Source: Dromiciops gliroides (taxonomy: Eukaryota; Chordata; Mammalia; Microbiotheria; Microbiotheriidae). From it: a stretch of DNA of 64,000 nucleotides. The notes beneath the pieces were generated by a model. The model was given only the letters and a program-made list of their open reading frames with translations. It was not told the origin of the DNA and searched no databases. Shown here piece after piece: positions 30,720-43,600 of this stretch. The stretch lies in contig NC_057861.1 of the NCBI RefSeq assembly GCF_019393635.1, forward strand, positions 59,318,532-59,382,531, given 5' to 3'. The translations under genes and the position numbers were made by a program. How positions within the stretch are numbered: position 1 is the stretch's first letter; every line of letters begins with the position of its first letter.

Positions 30720-31800
30720 CTGTTTTTCCAAAAGCTGTTAACAGCTGGTATGTTTAAACCATGGAAGGCAATCAAAGGATTTTTCTGACTTCTGATCCTT
30801 CAGGCAGGCCATAACTCTGTGATCTGAGAATGTGTGAGGGTGAGACAGGCACAAATGAAGAGAGGAAGGCATGACTCTCATGTCTCAGGCATCTTAGGGC
30901 ACATGTGTTTTTCTCTCTGTGAATATGTGTGTTTTGCCTTCCCTCCATGAAGAACATGTCTCACTCATATCCCCTGAGATGTGTCTGGTGGGAGACTGTG
31001 ACTTCCTGGAGGCTCCAGCTTGGAGAACACCCCTGATCAGGGGCCTGGGGTGTTCACTCCTAGACATCCTTAGCTGCCAGAAGAGGTTGGAGTGCTTCAT
31101 TTAGTGTGTATTCACAGAAGGCTTTCAATTGGGAGTGTAGGGGCTCCCTTTACATTGAAGGCAAGTTTCCTCAGTGAATTAGTGCCCCCGTCCTATGACT
31201 GTTTCCAAGATGACAATGGAGACTCCCAACTATTACTCTTCACACAGGGCAGAGAGTAGAGGGGTGTGCAGAAATGCAGTTGAATACCCTTGGGAGCTTG
31301 ATTAAGTTTATATTGTGGTCACCAAACACACCGACCTAAGAAAAATGAACCTTAGTCTTCTGAAAACATTATGAACAAGCTTCTGTCCCCTGAAAATGAC
31401 CTCCTTCCTCTGAGCTTCAACTCTCCACTATTGGACTGCTTTCTCTGATCCCTTGTCATACTCAAAAGTTATCTCCCGTGGCTTTGGAATTGTCAAGTTA
31501 AGTTTCGTCATTGGTCATCCTCTATGACCAAGATCTTCATAGTATGGTCAAGAAGCAGCTTCTGTTTCCTTGGGTGGGGTCGCCTATAGATTCATCTTGG
31601 TCTATGCGGTTCTGTACAATGGGATGTACACATTATCCCTTCAGCTGGGCTAATTTGTTGCTCCTGTCCCTGATTGAGAGGCTGCAGACTCCAATGGGGA
31701 ACTAGCTGGTTCTTGGTGATCTAACGCTCCAGGCTCAGTCTTGCAGCACTTTTCTAAGTCTATTCTTTGTCATAGGGTGTGTCTTGATAAATCAAGGAAT
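30720..31800. other. intergenic, no gene recognised
   Basis: About 1.1 kb of apparently unique sequence. No frame above 68 codons, no splice-bordered exon match and no clear repeat. Could hold non-coding conserved elements; cannot be judged from one sequence. Confidence 0.5.
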
Positions 31801-31829
31801 TCTGACCACAATATACATTTCAATGATAA

Positions 31830-32005
31830 TAATAATTATTATATATAGCTATCGTTATAGCTAATATTTCTATAGTGGCCCATTACCTTATCCACCTTGA
31901 CAGCTGTGCTAGGTTGATAGGTGCTGTGTTAAATGCTTTATAAATATTATCTCATTTAATCCTCATGATGACTGTGGGAGGTATTTGCATTTTAAAAATG
32001 AGGAG
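31830..32005 (-). repeat. MIR/L2-type element, antisense
   Basis: AATGCTTTATAAATATTATC, CTCATTTAATCCTCATGATG, continuing after the SINE as AGTGACTTGCCCAGGACC. Confidence 0.6.
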
Positions 32006-32135
32006 GGGTAGCTAGGTGGCTCAGTGGATAAAGCACCAGTCCTGGATTGCTGAGTTCAAATTCAGCCTCAGACACTTGACACTTATTGGCTGTGTGACTC
32101 TGGGCAAGTCACAACTCTCATTGCCCTGCCCCTCC
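32006..32135 (+). repeat. WSINE1-like SINE
   Basis: Sense copy, internally shortened; C-rich instead of A-rich tail. ATGAGGA flanks on both sides, inside a MIR-type element. Confidence 0.9.
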
Positions 32136-32334
32136 CCCCCATGAGGAAATGGAGGCAAACAGAATTTAAGTGACTTGCCCAGGACCATACAGCTAGTAAC
32201 TATCTCAGGCTAGAACTCAGGTCTTTATGATTCCAGGTTCAGTACTTCATCTACTGCAGCATCCTCCCTGTTGATTTCAATTAATTAATCAATAATTCCA
32301 CAAGTATTTACTAAGTGCCTATTATGTGTCAAAT

Positions 32335-32588
32335 GGGGGCAGATAGGTGGCTCAGTGGGTAGAGCACTGGGCCTGGAATCAGGAAGATTCATCTTTGTGA
32401 GTTCAAAAACTGGTCTCTGATACTGGTCTGTGTGACCCTAAGCAAATCACTTAATCTTGTTTGCCCTAGTTTTCTTAACTGTAAAATGGAGACCCTGGAG
32501 AAGGAAATGGCAAACCACTTCAGTATCTTTGCTAAGAAAACCCCAAATGGGATCACAAAGATTAGGACATGATTGAAAAATGACTGAA
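32335..32588 (+). repeat. Mar1-type CORE-SINE, first of a pair at one target
   Basis: Full sense copy. Target TTATGTGTCA precedes it (about 32322) and CTATGTGTCAGG follows (32589-32600). Confidence 0.9.
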
Positions 32589-32600
32589 CTATGTGTCAGG

Positions 32601-32844
32601 TAAGGGGTTCAGTGGATAATTGGATAGTACTGGGTCTGGAGTGAGAGAGACCTGTGTTCAAATATCACCTCAGACACTTTCTAGCTGTATGACCCTGGGC
32701 AAGTCACTTAAACTCTGTTTGCCTTAGTCTGCTGCAGAAGGAAATGGAAAACCACTCCACTTTGCCAAAAAATGAAAAACAAAAAACAATCCATGGATTG
32801 TAAGGTCCATGGGCCACAAAGAGTCCAATATGACTGAACAACAA
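32601..32844 (+). repeat. Mar1-type CORE-SINE, second of a pair at one target
   Basis: More diverged copy ending ACTGAACAACAA. Flanked by CTATGTGTCAGG (32589) and CTATGTATCAGG (32845-32856); the L2-type host sequence resumes with CTCTGTGCTAGGCACTGGAG. Confidence 0.85.
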
Positions 32845-32924
32845 CTATGTATCAGGCTCTGTGCTAGGCACTGGAGATATTTACAAAAGAAAGAACCTAT
32901 GCCTTCTCTCAAAATTTTCATAGA

Positions 32925-33497
<573 letters not shown>

Positions 33498-33689
33498 TTT
33501 CATAGAATCAGAAGGGGCTTCAGAAATTGTCTAGTCCTACTTGCCTCTGAAAAATTAAACTCTTCTTCATAATCTAAGATAAGTGGTCATCCAGACTTCA
33601 CTTGAGCACTTCAGTCATGGGGAACTCATGATCTTTCAAAGAAACTGGTTCTATTTCTGAATAGTTCTAATTGTTTGGAAGTTTTTCAT

Positions 33690-34475
33690 TATGAAAGGGG
33701 GTGGGTATATATGTATGTATGGGGCCCACATTCCCACAACGTTTGGAGCTGAGTCAGCCTTGTTCATTGAAGGAAATTCTCTTTGGAATACATAACCCAG
33801 AAGCTTGTGTGTGGGCTCCATAGCCTGGTGACATCACCTAACACAGACTCGGCTTGGGTAAACATACTTATGGTATGCGCAGTTTAAAAGGTTGGGGAGT
33901 CTGATGAAATGAGGTGGCTAAAGTAATGAAGATGAGAGGCAAGGGAAAATGGCAACCATGTCTAGACCCCTCTTCTCCTTCCTGGGGTTAGCATAGCTAG
34001 CAGAAGTGGTTGCAGTTCTCAGAGAAGTCAGTATACCTCAGTTTGCTGTTGCATTAAGAGAAATCAATCACAATTTCTACAATGCCAATCTTGCCATTTG
34101 AGAACCCAGAACACTCCAAGCCTGCCTTATCACTTTTCTCTGAGTAAATTGATGTGCCCCTCTACTGCCATACTGGGAGAGGCAGGAGGACTCATTGGGA
34201 ACCAATTAGACTTCCCAGGAGACATGTTTCTGGGATTGGGTGCCAAGAGTGCTTAAGACCTGATTCAATCCCTTGTCATCATATCATCTGTTTTAATTGT
34301 AAGGGAGTTTGATTACGAGAGTCCCTGAACAATTTGAAGAGTTTGTCACTCAACTAGATCAGATTATAATGCCTGAACCTTTGTTTGGAGGCATTTGAGG
34401 GACTCTTCCTAATGGACTGGTAGGCATGAACACTGACACCTTAATCTTCAGGTTTTTGAGACTGGGGCTATCTTC
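33690..34475. other. intergenic, unclassified
   Basis: About 0.8 kb without recognised genes. Some stretches (TGACATCACCTAACACAG, GTTTAAAAGGTTGGGG) look LTR-like but no ends or duplication can be defined. Confidence 0.35.
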
Positions 34476-34493
34476 AAAATAATCAGATCAGAG

Positions 34494-34703
34494 GGGCAGC
34501 TAAGTGGTGTAGTGGGTAGATCACTGGCCCTGAAGTTGGGAGAACCTGAGTTCAAATCTGACCTCTGACACTTACTAGGTGTGTGGCCCTGGGTAAGTCA
34601 CTTAGCTCCAATTGCTTAAAAAAAACCCCAACAAAACCCAAAAAATATCTGGGGCCACTTCCACTCATCCTGATGTTTATCTTGCTACTGATCCCAGATA
34701 TAC
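34494..34703 (+). repeat. WSINE1-like SINE insertion with 58-nt 3' extension
   Basis: SINE body and A-rich tail run to about 34645, but the right target copy only starts at 34704. Flanks are 18 bp each (34476-34493 and 34704-34721), differing only at CA versus TG, which is what decay of one ancestral CpG on two sides would give. The extra 58 nt (34646-34703) begins TATCTGGGG and ends CCCAGATATA. Confidence 0.75.
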
Positions 34704-34721
34704 AAAATAATTGGATCAGAG

Positions 34722-35890
34722 TGATGGACTCTCATCAGGACGGTATAAAAGAAGATTTCAAAGCCAACTCCCTCCCTTTCTTGCTCTCTTGAACTCTGAG
34801 AAGACAGACTGGTATAAAGCCGAGCAGAATTGTGTTTAGGGATTGGGGTGATGTGGAGAGAGAGCCTGTGTCCAGCCATGGTTTCTTTATCTGATGGGAA
34901 GTGGATGGCAACTGGCCGTAGAAGCGTGGTAGTGGTAGGTATGTGTTCATGGACAACGTTTGTGAACCCCCGACTCCTGTGCAGAGGAAAGGTACCTTTT
35001 AGTTTTCTGGGTCGTTTGGTCCCAGAATCAAGCCCTCTAACTAGAGAAGGGAGATTCCTTAATTAGCACCAACTTTGGGAATTGCCTTATTGATAACCCC
35101 AATTTTGTGAGCTTGAGCTTGAGACTTCCTAGAGAGAAGAGATTTTCTGATGGAGTGAGCCCCTTGGAGAAAGAAGGAGGATCATCTTCAAATTCCTGCA
35201 CAGCATTCTTACTGGACAATACAGGTCTGATGGGAAGGGGAGACTTTTTTTTAACAGCCCACAAAGGATGTTTGACTTCTGGGGGGAATTTAACCATAGG
35301 TGGGGTACTACTATTCCTGAATAGACTATATAGGACTCTCTGAGAAAAAGAGGAACTCACCAAAATGTCCAAGGATCTCCCTAAGAGCAATCTCCACCCC
35401 CACCCCAGCTTAGCTCCCTTCTGAGGGGAGTTGAGTTTTTGAGCATTTTATACATTTCTGTATCTGTTTAGGGGCTTCTGTGAGTTCATTAAATCTTGTG
35501 AATTTTCCATGGGGTACAACAAACTTTTCAGTACCTGTTGTACATTTAGCATCTTGAGTCATTGTAGGAGCTAAGAACCCCTTTTACCCACACTCTGGGA
35601 AACCTAGACACAAACTATTCTATAAGCATATTTGGAGATTCTGTGGGACATTTCCAGATGGGGGCAATGAGACCATGAAAAATAATGACCCATTAAGGCC
35701 AGTCCTCAGGATCAAACCCAGTACATGGGAGGCTAGAATTTTGGGGAGCTCTGGGCCATGGTTTGTATAATTCAATATTTTTGCTTTTATGATGACAATC
35801 TGTCATCGGGTTTGCTCTGGTATAAAGACATACATTGGTAGAGGCTAAGAGCTGTGAATTTAAACACCAATATCACAATACTAATACTAA
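34722..35890. other. intergenic, unclassified
   Basis: No gene recognised. A TATA-like GGTATAAAAG at 34741 and several open frames up to 117 codons on both strands are present but match nothing I know. Possibly an old LTR element; not supported enough to call. Confidence 0.35.
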
Positions 35891-35893
35891 TAA

Positions 35894-36112
35894 GAGGCAG
35901 CTAGATGGCTTAGTGGATAGAGCACTGGGCCCAGAGTCAGGAACACCTGAGTTCAAATCTGACCTCAGACACCTACTAGACAAGTCACTTAACTGCACTG
36001 GAGAAAGAAATGGCAAACCACTCCAGTATCTTTGCCAAAAAAAAGCCTGGACAGTACTGGCTGTGATGGTCCACAGGGTCATGAAGAGTTGGACACAACT
36101 GAACAACAATAA
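35894..36112 (+). repeat. Mar1-type CORE-SINE, internally deleted
   Basis: GAGGCAGCTAGATGGCTTAG head, jump from CTACTAGACAAGTCAC to CTGCACTGGAGAAAG (missing CORE part), tail GACACAACTGAACAACAATA. Confidence 0.85.
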
Positions 36113-36114
36113 CC

Positions 36115-37530
36115 CCCATTCTTCATGGATGCAGTACTTTGGTGGTAGATGGAGAGAAGGGGATAAACACTAAGGCTATTCTTATTCATAATTTTACAAA
36201 ATTGGGAAGGGACCTCAGAGTTCAAACTAATTTGTATAAGAATCTCTTTTGCCACATACCCAGAGCATGATCTTTACTTGAAGTCTGATAATAAGGGGAA
36301 ATCTACTACCTTCTGAGGCAGATCATTCTTCTTATGGACAGCCCCAATGGTTAAAGTTTTCCCTTCATGGAGTCAGGGAGGGGCTTGTCCTGGTGCTTGG
36401 TCCTGCAGGTCATTACCTAAATAAACAAACCAACTTCTATCTCCCACTGCTACTGGCTCATTTCCTTATTAAGTCTCTCTCTGCATTCAAGCAGTCCACA
36501 TTGTGAATATCTCAGAGATTACTAACACTGGAGAAATTCTCTAATGGGCTCACCTCTCCTACATCTCTGGGGTTCCTCTAGCTCCAGGGAAGCAGAGGGA
36601 AGAATGAGCTGTACCAGAATCCCATATCACCAACCACAGTCTGCTCCCTGCTCTAGTCTATTAGCACTAACCAGCCTGATTTCATGCATCTTTCCCTACT
36701 TTCCATTATGCTCTGCCACACCACAAATCTCAGCTCTACTTTTCTCCTGCCACAGAGACGGTGACAAATTCCTCCAATACCTGCCACCTTGCCAGGAGAA
36801 AGATGGAGGTCCATTCCATTGAGGCTCAAAGGCCTCCTCGTCTATCTTTCCATATGACTGACTTCTCTATGTCTTGGCCACATGGCTTCTTAGGAGGAAG
36901 GAAGTTAGATCCAACGTCCAAAGCCCCTAGGAACTTAGGGACCTCCAGAAAAAATGTATGTGCTCAACAGTGCAGATATCTTCTAGGTTTACCAAATCTC
37001 TATGCCAATGTGTTGGGGTAGGGAGGGAGGGAAAGGGTCTACAGTCACACTGAGCTTCAGTCTCTCTCTTTATATCTTCTACCCATTGTTCCTTGTTCTG
37101 CCCCTTGGAACCAAGAAGTTACCATTGTCTTCCATTACATTTAAAGTACTTAAAAAAACACCTGATTGGGTCATTTTTAACAGATACTTCAATCCCTGAT
37201 CTGGGGATTACCCCCAAATTCATAATGGCAAGACCATAAAATTCATGTCTTAATTAATTAGAAACCAGCTGATCCAACTCTATCCCCACTCCCATTTTAC
37301 AGGCTGAGGAGACTGAGCACTAGAAACATGAAATGATTCCCAAGATCACATGGGAATCAAGATTTGAACCCACTTTCTCCAACTGCAAATTCATCCTGCT
37401 TTCCACTATACTGATTATTTACTGAGGTGTGGCAGGAGCATTTTGCCCCAGGGTATATGTGCCAGCTTCTCCAACCTTTCCCTGCTTGCTCATTTGGCAT
37501 AAGCCCAACCCAAGATACACCAGCTCCATT
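36115..37530. other. intergenic, no gene recognised
   Basis: Unique-looking except a MIR-type antisense element at about 37290-37410 (CATTTTACAGGCTGAGGAG ... GGGAATCAAGATTTGAACCC). Frames up to 92 codons have no homology I can see. Confidence 0.5.
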
Positions 37531-37544
37531 TTGTCACTCTTTTT

Positions 37545-38260
37545 TTCCCCCAGAATGTTTATTTTTTAAAAAATTTATATGTACAATCATGTTAAACATA
37601 TTTCCACATTAGTTATTTTGTGAAAGAAGAATCAGAACAAAAGAGGAAAACCACGAGAAAGAAAAAACAAAAAAAAAACAACCAAAAAAGTGAAAATAGT
37701 ATGCTTCGATGTGCATTCAGACTCTAGTTCTTTCTCTGGGTGTGGAGAACATTTTCCATCATGAGTCTTTTGGAATTGTTTTTGATGATTGTATTGCTGA
37801 GAAGAGTGGAGTCTATCACAGTTGATCATCACACAACGTTGTTGTTACTGTGTACAATGTTCTCCTGGTTCTGCTCACTTCACTTAGCATCAATCCGCTT
37901 TAGTCTTCCCAGGTTTTTCTGAAATCTGCCTGTTCATCATTTCTTTTTTTTGGGGGGGGGGGCGCGGCATGAGGCAATTGGGGTTAAGTGATTTGCCCAG
38001 GGTCACACAGCTAGTAAGTATCAAGTGTCTGAGTCAGGATTTGAACTCAGGTCCCCCTGAATCCAGGGCTGGTGCTCTATCCACTGTGTCACCTAGCTGC
38101 CCCATATCATTTCTTACAGCACAATGTATTTCATTACACTCTTATACCACAACTTATTCAGACATTCCCTGATAGATGGGCATCCCCTCAATGTCCAATT
38201 CTTTGCCACCACAAAAAGAGCTGCTATAAACATTTTTGTTTTGTCGCTTTTTCTTGCTAA
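37545..38260 (-). mobile_element. L1 LINE 3' region, antisense
   Basis: CTTTCTCTGGGTGTGGAG, TTCTCCTGGTTCTGCTCACT, then after a nested SINE CTTATACCACAACTTATTC and GCCACCACAAAAAGAGCTGC. Same part of L1 as at 11700, 28430 and 55755. Confidence 0.85.
37946..38105 (-). repeat. WSINE1-like SINE nested in L1
   Basis: Direct repeats ATCATTTCTT at 37936-37945 and 38106-38115. Confidence 0.94.
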
Positions 38261-38819
38261 TTACAGCCCTGCTTTTGAGAAGCACAGGCATGACCCCTGT
38301 CTTCTCTACTTTGGTGGGATGGGCAACGTTGATCAACTGCCTCTGCTAACATCTCAGGCCTGTCAACCATTTCCTTTTCCTAACAGAAGAGTGCTGAAGA
38401 AGTTCCAGTAAATCTAGGGGCCTGATGAACAAATTCTGGTTAAGCAGAGGAAAGAGACTGGGTTGTAGCTCCAGGGGGAAAAAAACTCCCCGCAAACAAA
38501 AATATCACTGTGTGTGAGTGAGCAGAAATGCCAGAATGTAAGTTGAGTTTTTGAATGCTTTCCAGTCCTTAGGTAGCTTTAGCTTAGATGCTTAAATTTT
38601 TTAGTGTTGGAGGCAGGAAGTATACTCAAAGGTCTACTTTTCCATACCTCCCACATCTCCAAGACTATAAAATCACAGGCACTAATAGGTGGAAGGGACT
38701 TTGGAGGTCATGTGGTTTAAACTCCCTCCCCATGCATTAATTCACCTTACAATTCAACTTTTAAAATACTTAGTAAATTACTATAACATATAAGACACTA
38801 TGCTGGGGATACAAAGACA

Positions 38820-39280
38820 GAAAGGGAAGGAAGGAAACAAGCATTTATTAAGGACCTACTATGTGCCAGGCATTGTGCTAAGCACTTTACAAATATTATC
38901 TCCTGGCAGCTAGGTGGCACAGTGGATAGAACACCAGCCTTGGATTCAGGAGGACCTGAGTTGAAATCTGACCTCAGACACTTGACACTTACTAGCTGTG
39001 TGACCCTGGGCAAGTTACTTAACCCTCATTGTCCTGCCAAAAAAACCCCAACAGTATATGGGACTTGATTTCTTAGGCTCACAGCCACTCTGACCCATTT
39101 ATTCACTGAAAAAAAATATTATCTCCTTTGCTACTCACAACAACCCTGTGAGGGAGGTACTATTATTATCCTCATTTTATAATTGAGGAAACTGAGGCAG
39201 ACATATACTCAGGGTCACACAACTAGTAACTGACTAAGATCACATTTGAACTCAATTCTTCCTGATCAGGTCCAGAACTC
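38820..39280 (-). repeat. MIR/L2-type element split by a SINE
   Basis: CAAGCATTTATTAAGGACC, GCCAGGCATTGTGCTAAGC, CACAACAACCCTGTGAGGGA, CATTTTATAATTGAGGAAAC. The two halves join perfectly when the 38905-39113 insertion is removed. Confidence 0.8.
38905..39113 (+). repeat. WSINE1-like SINE insertion with about 58-nt 3' extension
   Basis: SINE body 38905 to about 39050 with its own A-rich tail (CCAAAAAAACCCCAACA), then about 58 nt of non-SINE sequence (GTATATGGGACTTGATTTC ... CATTTATTCACTG) and a second A tail. An exact 14-bp duplication AAATATTATCTCCT brackets the whole unit (38891-38904 and 39114-39127). Confidence 0.9.
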
Positions 39281-39359
39281 AGGACCTAGAAAGAAAGTAG
39301 TTTGTGCCCTCAAGGAACTTGCATTCTACTGGGGACAATACAACATGCACATTGATAAG

Positions 39360-39990
39360 CAAATCCAACATCCTCAACAATGTGGTTATCCAGTCTTTAT
39401 TTGAATACAGTCAGTGATGGGCAGCTCACTATCCACCCAAGGCAGTCTATTCCGTGGTTGGATAACTCTAATATTAGAAATGTCTTCTTCTATGGGGACA
39501 AAACCAGAACCTGTGATCTCATTGGTATTGGGTACTTCTAGGTGAGGAAACTCCTGCTACTCATAGAGGTGGGTGATTGATTTTTGCCTAGAGCATTGAG
39601 AAGTTGTGACTTGTCCAGGGTCATAGAGCTAGGTCGTGTCAAATTCTGGACTCGAACCGAGGTCTTTTTTATAAGGACCCCAAATCTGCCTTTCTGTTCC
39701 TTTCTCCCATTGGCCAAAGTTCTGTGCTTAGGGGTCAAGCAAAATGATTATTGCTTCTTTGCTATTTGAAGACAATAAATTATTATCACTACTAAGTCTC
39801 TTCTCCAGGCTAAAATTCCTCAGGTCCTTCAACTAATTCTTATATTGATGGGTTTCTGGTTTCCTTACCAACTAGTTATTCCCCTCTGGATACTCTTGAG
39901 CTTGTTGATGTCTATCTAAGGATAGGGTGCCCAGAATTGAACACCATGCTCTAGATGTAGGACCTATTTGTCACCCTAGACCAACATTGT
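39360..39990 (-). mobile_element. L3/CR1 LINE, antisense
   Basis: GTCTTTATTTGAATACAGTC, CACTATCCACCCAAGGCAG, GGGTGCCCAGAATTGAACAC, ATGCTCTAGATGTAGGACC: reverse complement of CR1-type sequence. May include the end of the HSH2D 3' UTR. Confidence 0.65.
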
Positions 39991-40018
39991 GAGTGATCCT
40001 CAGTTTCCTCCAGGGCTC

Positions 40019-40654
40019 TCAGTACCCTGGGGCAAAGGGTGGGGGTGGATGGTATTCCTCAGGGAAAGAGGAATTAACTGTTGGCCTGGGTCTACGCTGG
40101 TGTATAGTCCCTGAGATCACCCCCCTTCTAGGGGTAGGCAAGATGGCATCTTTAGAAGTTGGAATGGGGGTAATTGATGTCCCAAACATTTTCCTTGGAG
40201 GCAGGTGGAGATCTTGAATCTTGGGGTGAGAGGTGTGTTTTGGAAGCCGATCTAGCTCAAAAGGATCTGTATAGACATTGCTGGGAGGGTTCTGTGCTTC
40301 CTTCTTTGGAAGACTGTATTCCACCTGGGTGGCAGATCCATCTCCCTCTGGACCTGGGGCCTCCCTGGCTTGGCCCTCTACATGGCTGTCAGCTACTACT
40401 GAAGAAGGGAAGGAGAGCTTCACACCTGAGAGATGGGTTTTTATTTGTTCTGTTATCTTCTTCCCAGCCTGAGGTAGATTCTTAATGTTCTTCCAGATTT
40501 TTTGTGGGGCATCATGGAGCAAAACCTTCTCTGACATCTGGGCATGACCCAGGGCTGGCAATTGCTCTAAAGGTTTTACCCATGGTTGGGATGAGTCAGC
40601 CTTGGGCATCTCCATCATTCTTTTTTGAGATAGCGGCATAGGTTTCAGGGATAC
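40019..40654 (-). CDS. HSH2D: HSH2D last coding exon, proline-rich tail
   Basis: 211 codons plus TGA, phase 0 start VSLKPMPLSQKRMMEM after acceptor CTGTTTCCAG. It contains PQKIWKNIKNLPQAGKKI followed by TEQIKTHLSGVKLSF, which matches human RQKLWRSLKMLPERG and QQLKSHLATVNLSS, then NVYTDPFELD (human GYTDP) and the conserved end SFPEEYHPPPPFAPGY. The middle is low-complexity, basic and proline-rich, expected to be disordered. A minus-strand AATAAA near 39396-39401 could serve the 3' UTR, but it lies in L3-like repeat DNA. Confidence 0.94.
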   Translation of the reverse strand, partial: VSLKPMPLSQKRMMEMPKADSSQPWVKPLEQLPALGHAQMSEKVLLHDAPQKIWKNIKNLPQAGKKITEQIKTHLSGVKLSFPSSVVADSHVEGQAREAPGPEGDGSATQVEYSLPKKEAQNPPSNVYTDPFELDRLPKHTSHPKIQDLHLPPRKMFGTSITPIPTSKDAILPTPRRGVISGTIHQRRPRPTVNSSFPEEYHPPPPFAPGY

Positions 40655-43600
40655 CTGGAAACAGAGCTCAGTGTGACTGGCTATTCCACCTGGGCTAGAC
40701 CCTGGAAATATTGGAAAGTTGGTTTTTGTACCTTTTTACCCTCCCCCCCTTTTAAGCATCCTCCCCTGACACAGGCTCCTGGTGTAGCCCAGTATTCTTT
40801 CTTAGGGTACCCCACTGAGATGGCCCTTCCTAGACCTCCCCTTTAAAAAGCATAAAGTTAGGAATCAGGAAACCCAAGTTCTAGATCCAGTTTTCCCACT
40901 AACTAGATTTGTGACCTTGGACAAGTCATTCTCATTTCCCTGGGCCTTTTTCTCAACTGTAAAAGGAGGGGATCAGAGTACATTTTCTCTAACACCTCCT
41001 TAAAGCCCTAACATTTAAAGTTTTAGGTTCTAAGATTCCCTCCAACTCTGACATTCTATGGTCTGTGTTCTGATAAAGGTATTCTAGGTCTAAATATTCT
41101 GTTGTTCAGTCTAACAAAAAACTCCCTATGATATGATATTTTATTTTATTGGAGGTAATCAAGGTTAAGTGACTTGTCCAGGATCACACAATTAGGAAGT
41201 ATCTGATGATGGATTTGAACTCAGGTCCTCCTAACTCCAGGGCAGGTGCTCTATTCACTGTGCCCCCCAGTTGCCCCGATATGATATTTTAAAGGACTCT
41301 AATAGGCAAATAATACATTTTAATAAGGGTTCCTCAAAGACTTGAAGGTTTAAGCCAAAGCAATGAGGTGGTAGGAAAGACCATGAAAAGTGGGAAGTGA
41401 ATTTTAATATGGGCAAGAGCTAAAATATAGATACTGGAGTATCTATATAGAATGGGCAAGACAGAAAGGGAACCTGGTCTAAACCCTTCTCCTCCCCACT
41501 GCATCTGACTTTTATTAGCTGTGTGACTTTGGGCAAGTCACTTAGAATGGGTTCTTTACCTGGGAACCATGAATCTGTTTAAAAATTTTTTTGTGGATAA
41601 TTACATTTCAATATAATTGATTTCCTGCATTTTAAAACATTATCTGAGGGGGGCAGCTAGGTGGCCCAGTGGATAAAGCACTGGCCTTGGATTCAGGAGG
41701 ACTTGAGTTCAAATCCAGCCTCAGACAATTGACACTTACTAGCTATGTGACCTTGGGCAAGTCACTTAACCCTCATTGCCCCACCAAAAAAAAAAAGTGC
41801 CATAGAGAAAAAAAATAAAAAAAAAAATAAAACATTGTCTGAGAAAGGGTCTATAAGTTTCAAAAAAAAGATTAAGAATTCATGACTTAGAAACTCCCCA
41901 GGCCTCAGTTTCCTCATCTGTGAAACAGGGATAAATAGTAACTGTAGCACCCACCATATAGGCTTGTTGTGAGGCTCTAAAGATATCTATATCTTTGTCT
42001 ATGTCTATGTCTGTATCTGCGTCTCTGTTTATGTTTATGTCTATGTAGGGGCAGCTAAGGTGGTGCGGTTGAAAGCATGCTGGGCCTGGAGTCAGGAAGA
42101 CTCATCTTCCTGAATTCAAATCCAGTCTCAGACACTTAGAAGTTGTGTGACTCTGGGCAAGTCAACTTAACCCTGTTTGCCTCAGTTTCCTCATCTGTAA
42201 AATGAGCTAGAGGAGGAAATGGCAAACCACTCTAGTATTTTTGCTAAGAAAACACCAAATGGGGTCATGAAGAGTCAGACATGACTGAAACAACTGAACA
42301 ACAAAATGTCTATATAGTGTGAAAGCCCAAACTAACTCCATTTTATTTGGTCCTTTCCCTTTTGTGATTGCCATTTTGTGAGTCAGGCATTGCTTTGATA
42401 TAAATCATAAATCATATGATTATGGGAGGTTAAGATGTTGAGAAAATTCTGAAAAGGCAATGGGTGCCAACCACAAAATCTTCCATGCTTCTTGCAGCAT
42501 GTTCTTGTAATAGCCACAGAATGTTTCAGGATATTCCTGTAATAACCCAAGGATTTGTAAAACTCTGGTCAATCAGAGGAGAGAATGCCTATGTTACTCA
42601 AAATTGTATAAAATGATTGGTTCCTTATTATTGACTAGGAGAATGCTTACCTACGGAGGAGGTCTTGGAGCCAATTGATTGGTAATGACTAGCTTTGTTA
42701 AGAAATCTATATGCTTAGATTTAATTGCCTCAGTCCTTATTAATTTAAATAGTGACAAGAGTGATCTCTCTCTAGATGCATATATATGTGTGTGTGTGTG
42801 TGTGTGTCTCACTTAAATTGTTTACATATTCTAAAATATCAGTTGTTGCTACTTGTCATTATAAATCTAGAGATTGGCACAATGCCTGGCACAGAATGGA
42901 CATTTAATAAATGCTTGTGATTTCTTGATGTGACTTCTTAGTCCTGCAATATCAGGATGTGGTTAAAACTAATTTTGGATTTCTTAGTACCATGACTTTC
43001 AGAGTCCGAAGCATGTTATTCTGAAAGTCTTCAGTTGGGGTGGAGGGGGGGACGGGACTTAGTTGAACTTTTGAGGGTGGATTTAGTTCTTTGAATGAAG
43101 CCAAAATCATTGAGGAGGGGTAACAAATTAGAGAGGGGCTAGTATTTGGGGTCAAGTGCACCCATTTTGACTCTGAAATGATGAGGTGAAATTATTTAAT
43201 GTGGCTTGGAAATGACTCTGAAGGACTTTCTCTGAAAGTTTTATCTTGCTGGCTTTAGACCATCATCTCAGTTTGTCCAGATATGTTTTGTAGACAGCCA
43301 GTTGGTTCTGTAGATCAAACATTATACTTCCTGACAGAAGACCTGAGTTCAAATCCTGCCTCAAAAACTTACTAGCTATGTGACCCTGGGTATATCATTT
43401 AATTTCTCTTAGCCTCAGTTTCCTCAACTAAAATCATGAGGATACTAGAAGCTTCCAGGCTTGTTGCAAGGATTAAATGAGATAAGATTTATATTTATTA
43501 CTAAGGGTTTTTTTTTTAGTGTTTGACTCTTTTTGAGTCCATTTGGGATCTTCTTGGCAAAGATACTGGATTGGTTTGCCATTTCCTTCCCAGTTCATTT

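Noticed and set aside
35037-35390. 117-codon minus-strand frame with a shadow 78-codon plus frame
   Set aside because: No recognisable domain, no splice sites matching a neighbour; open by chance or an old repeat.
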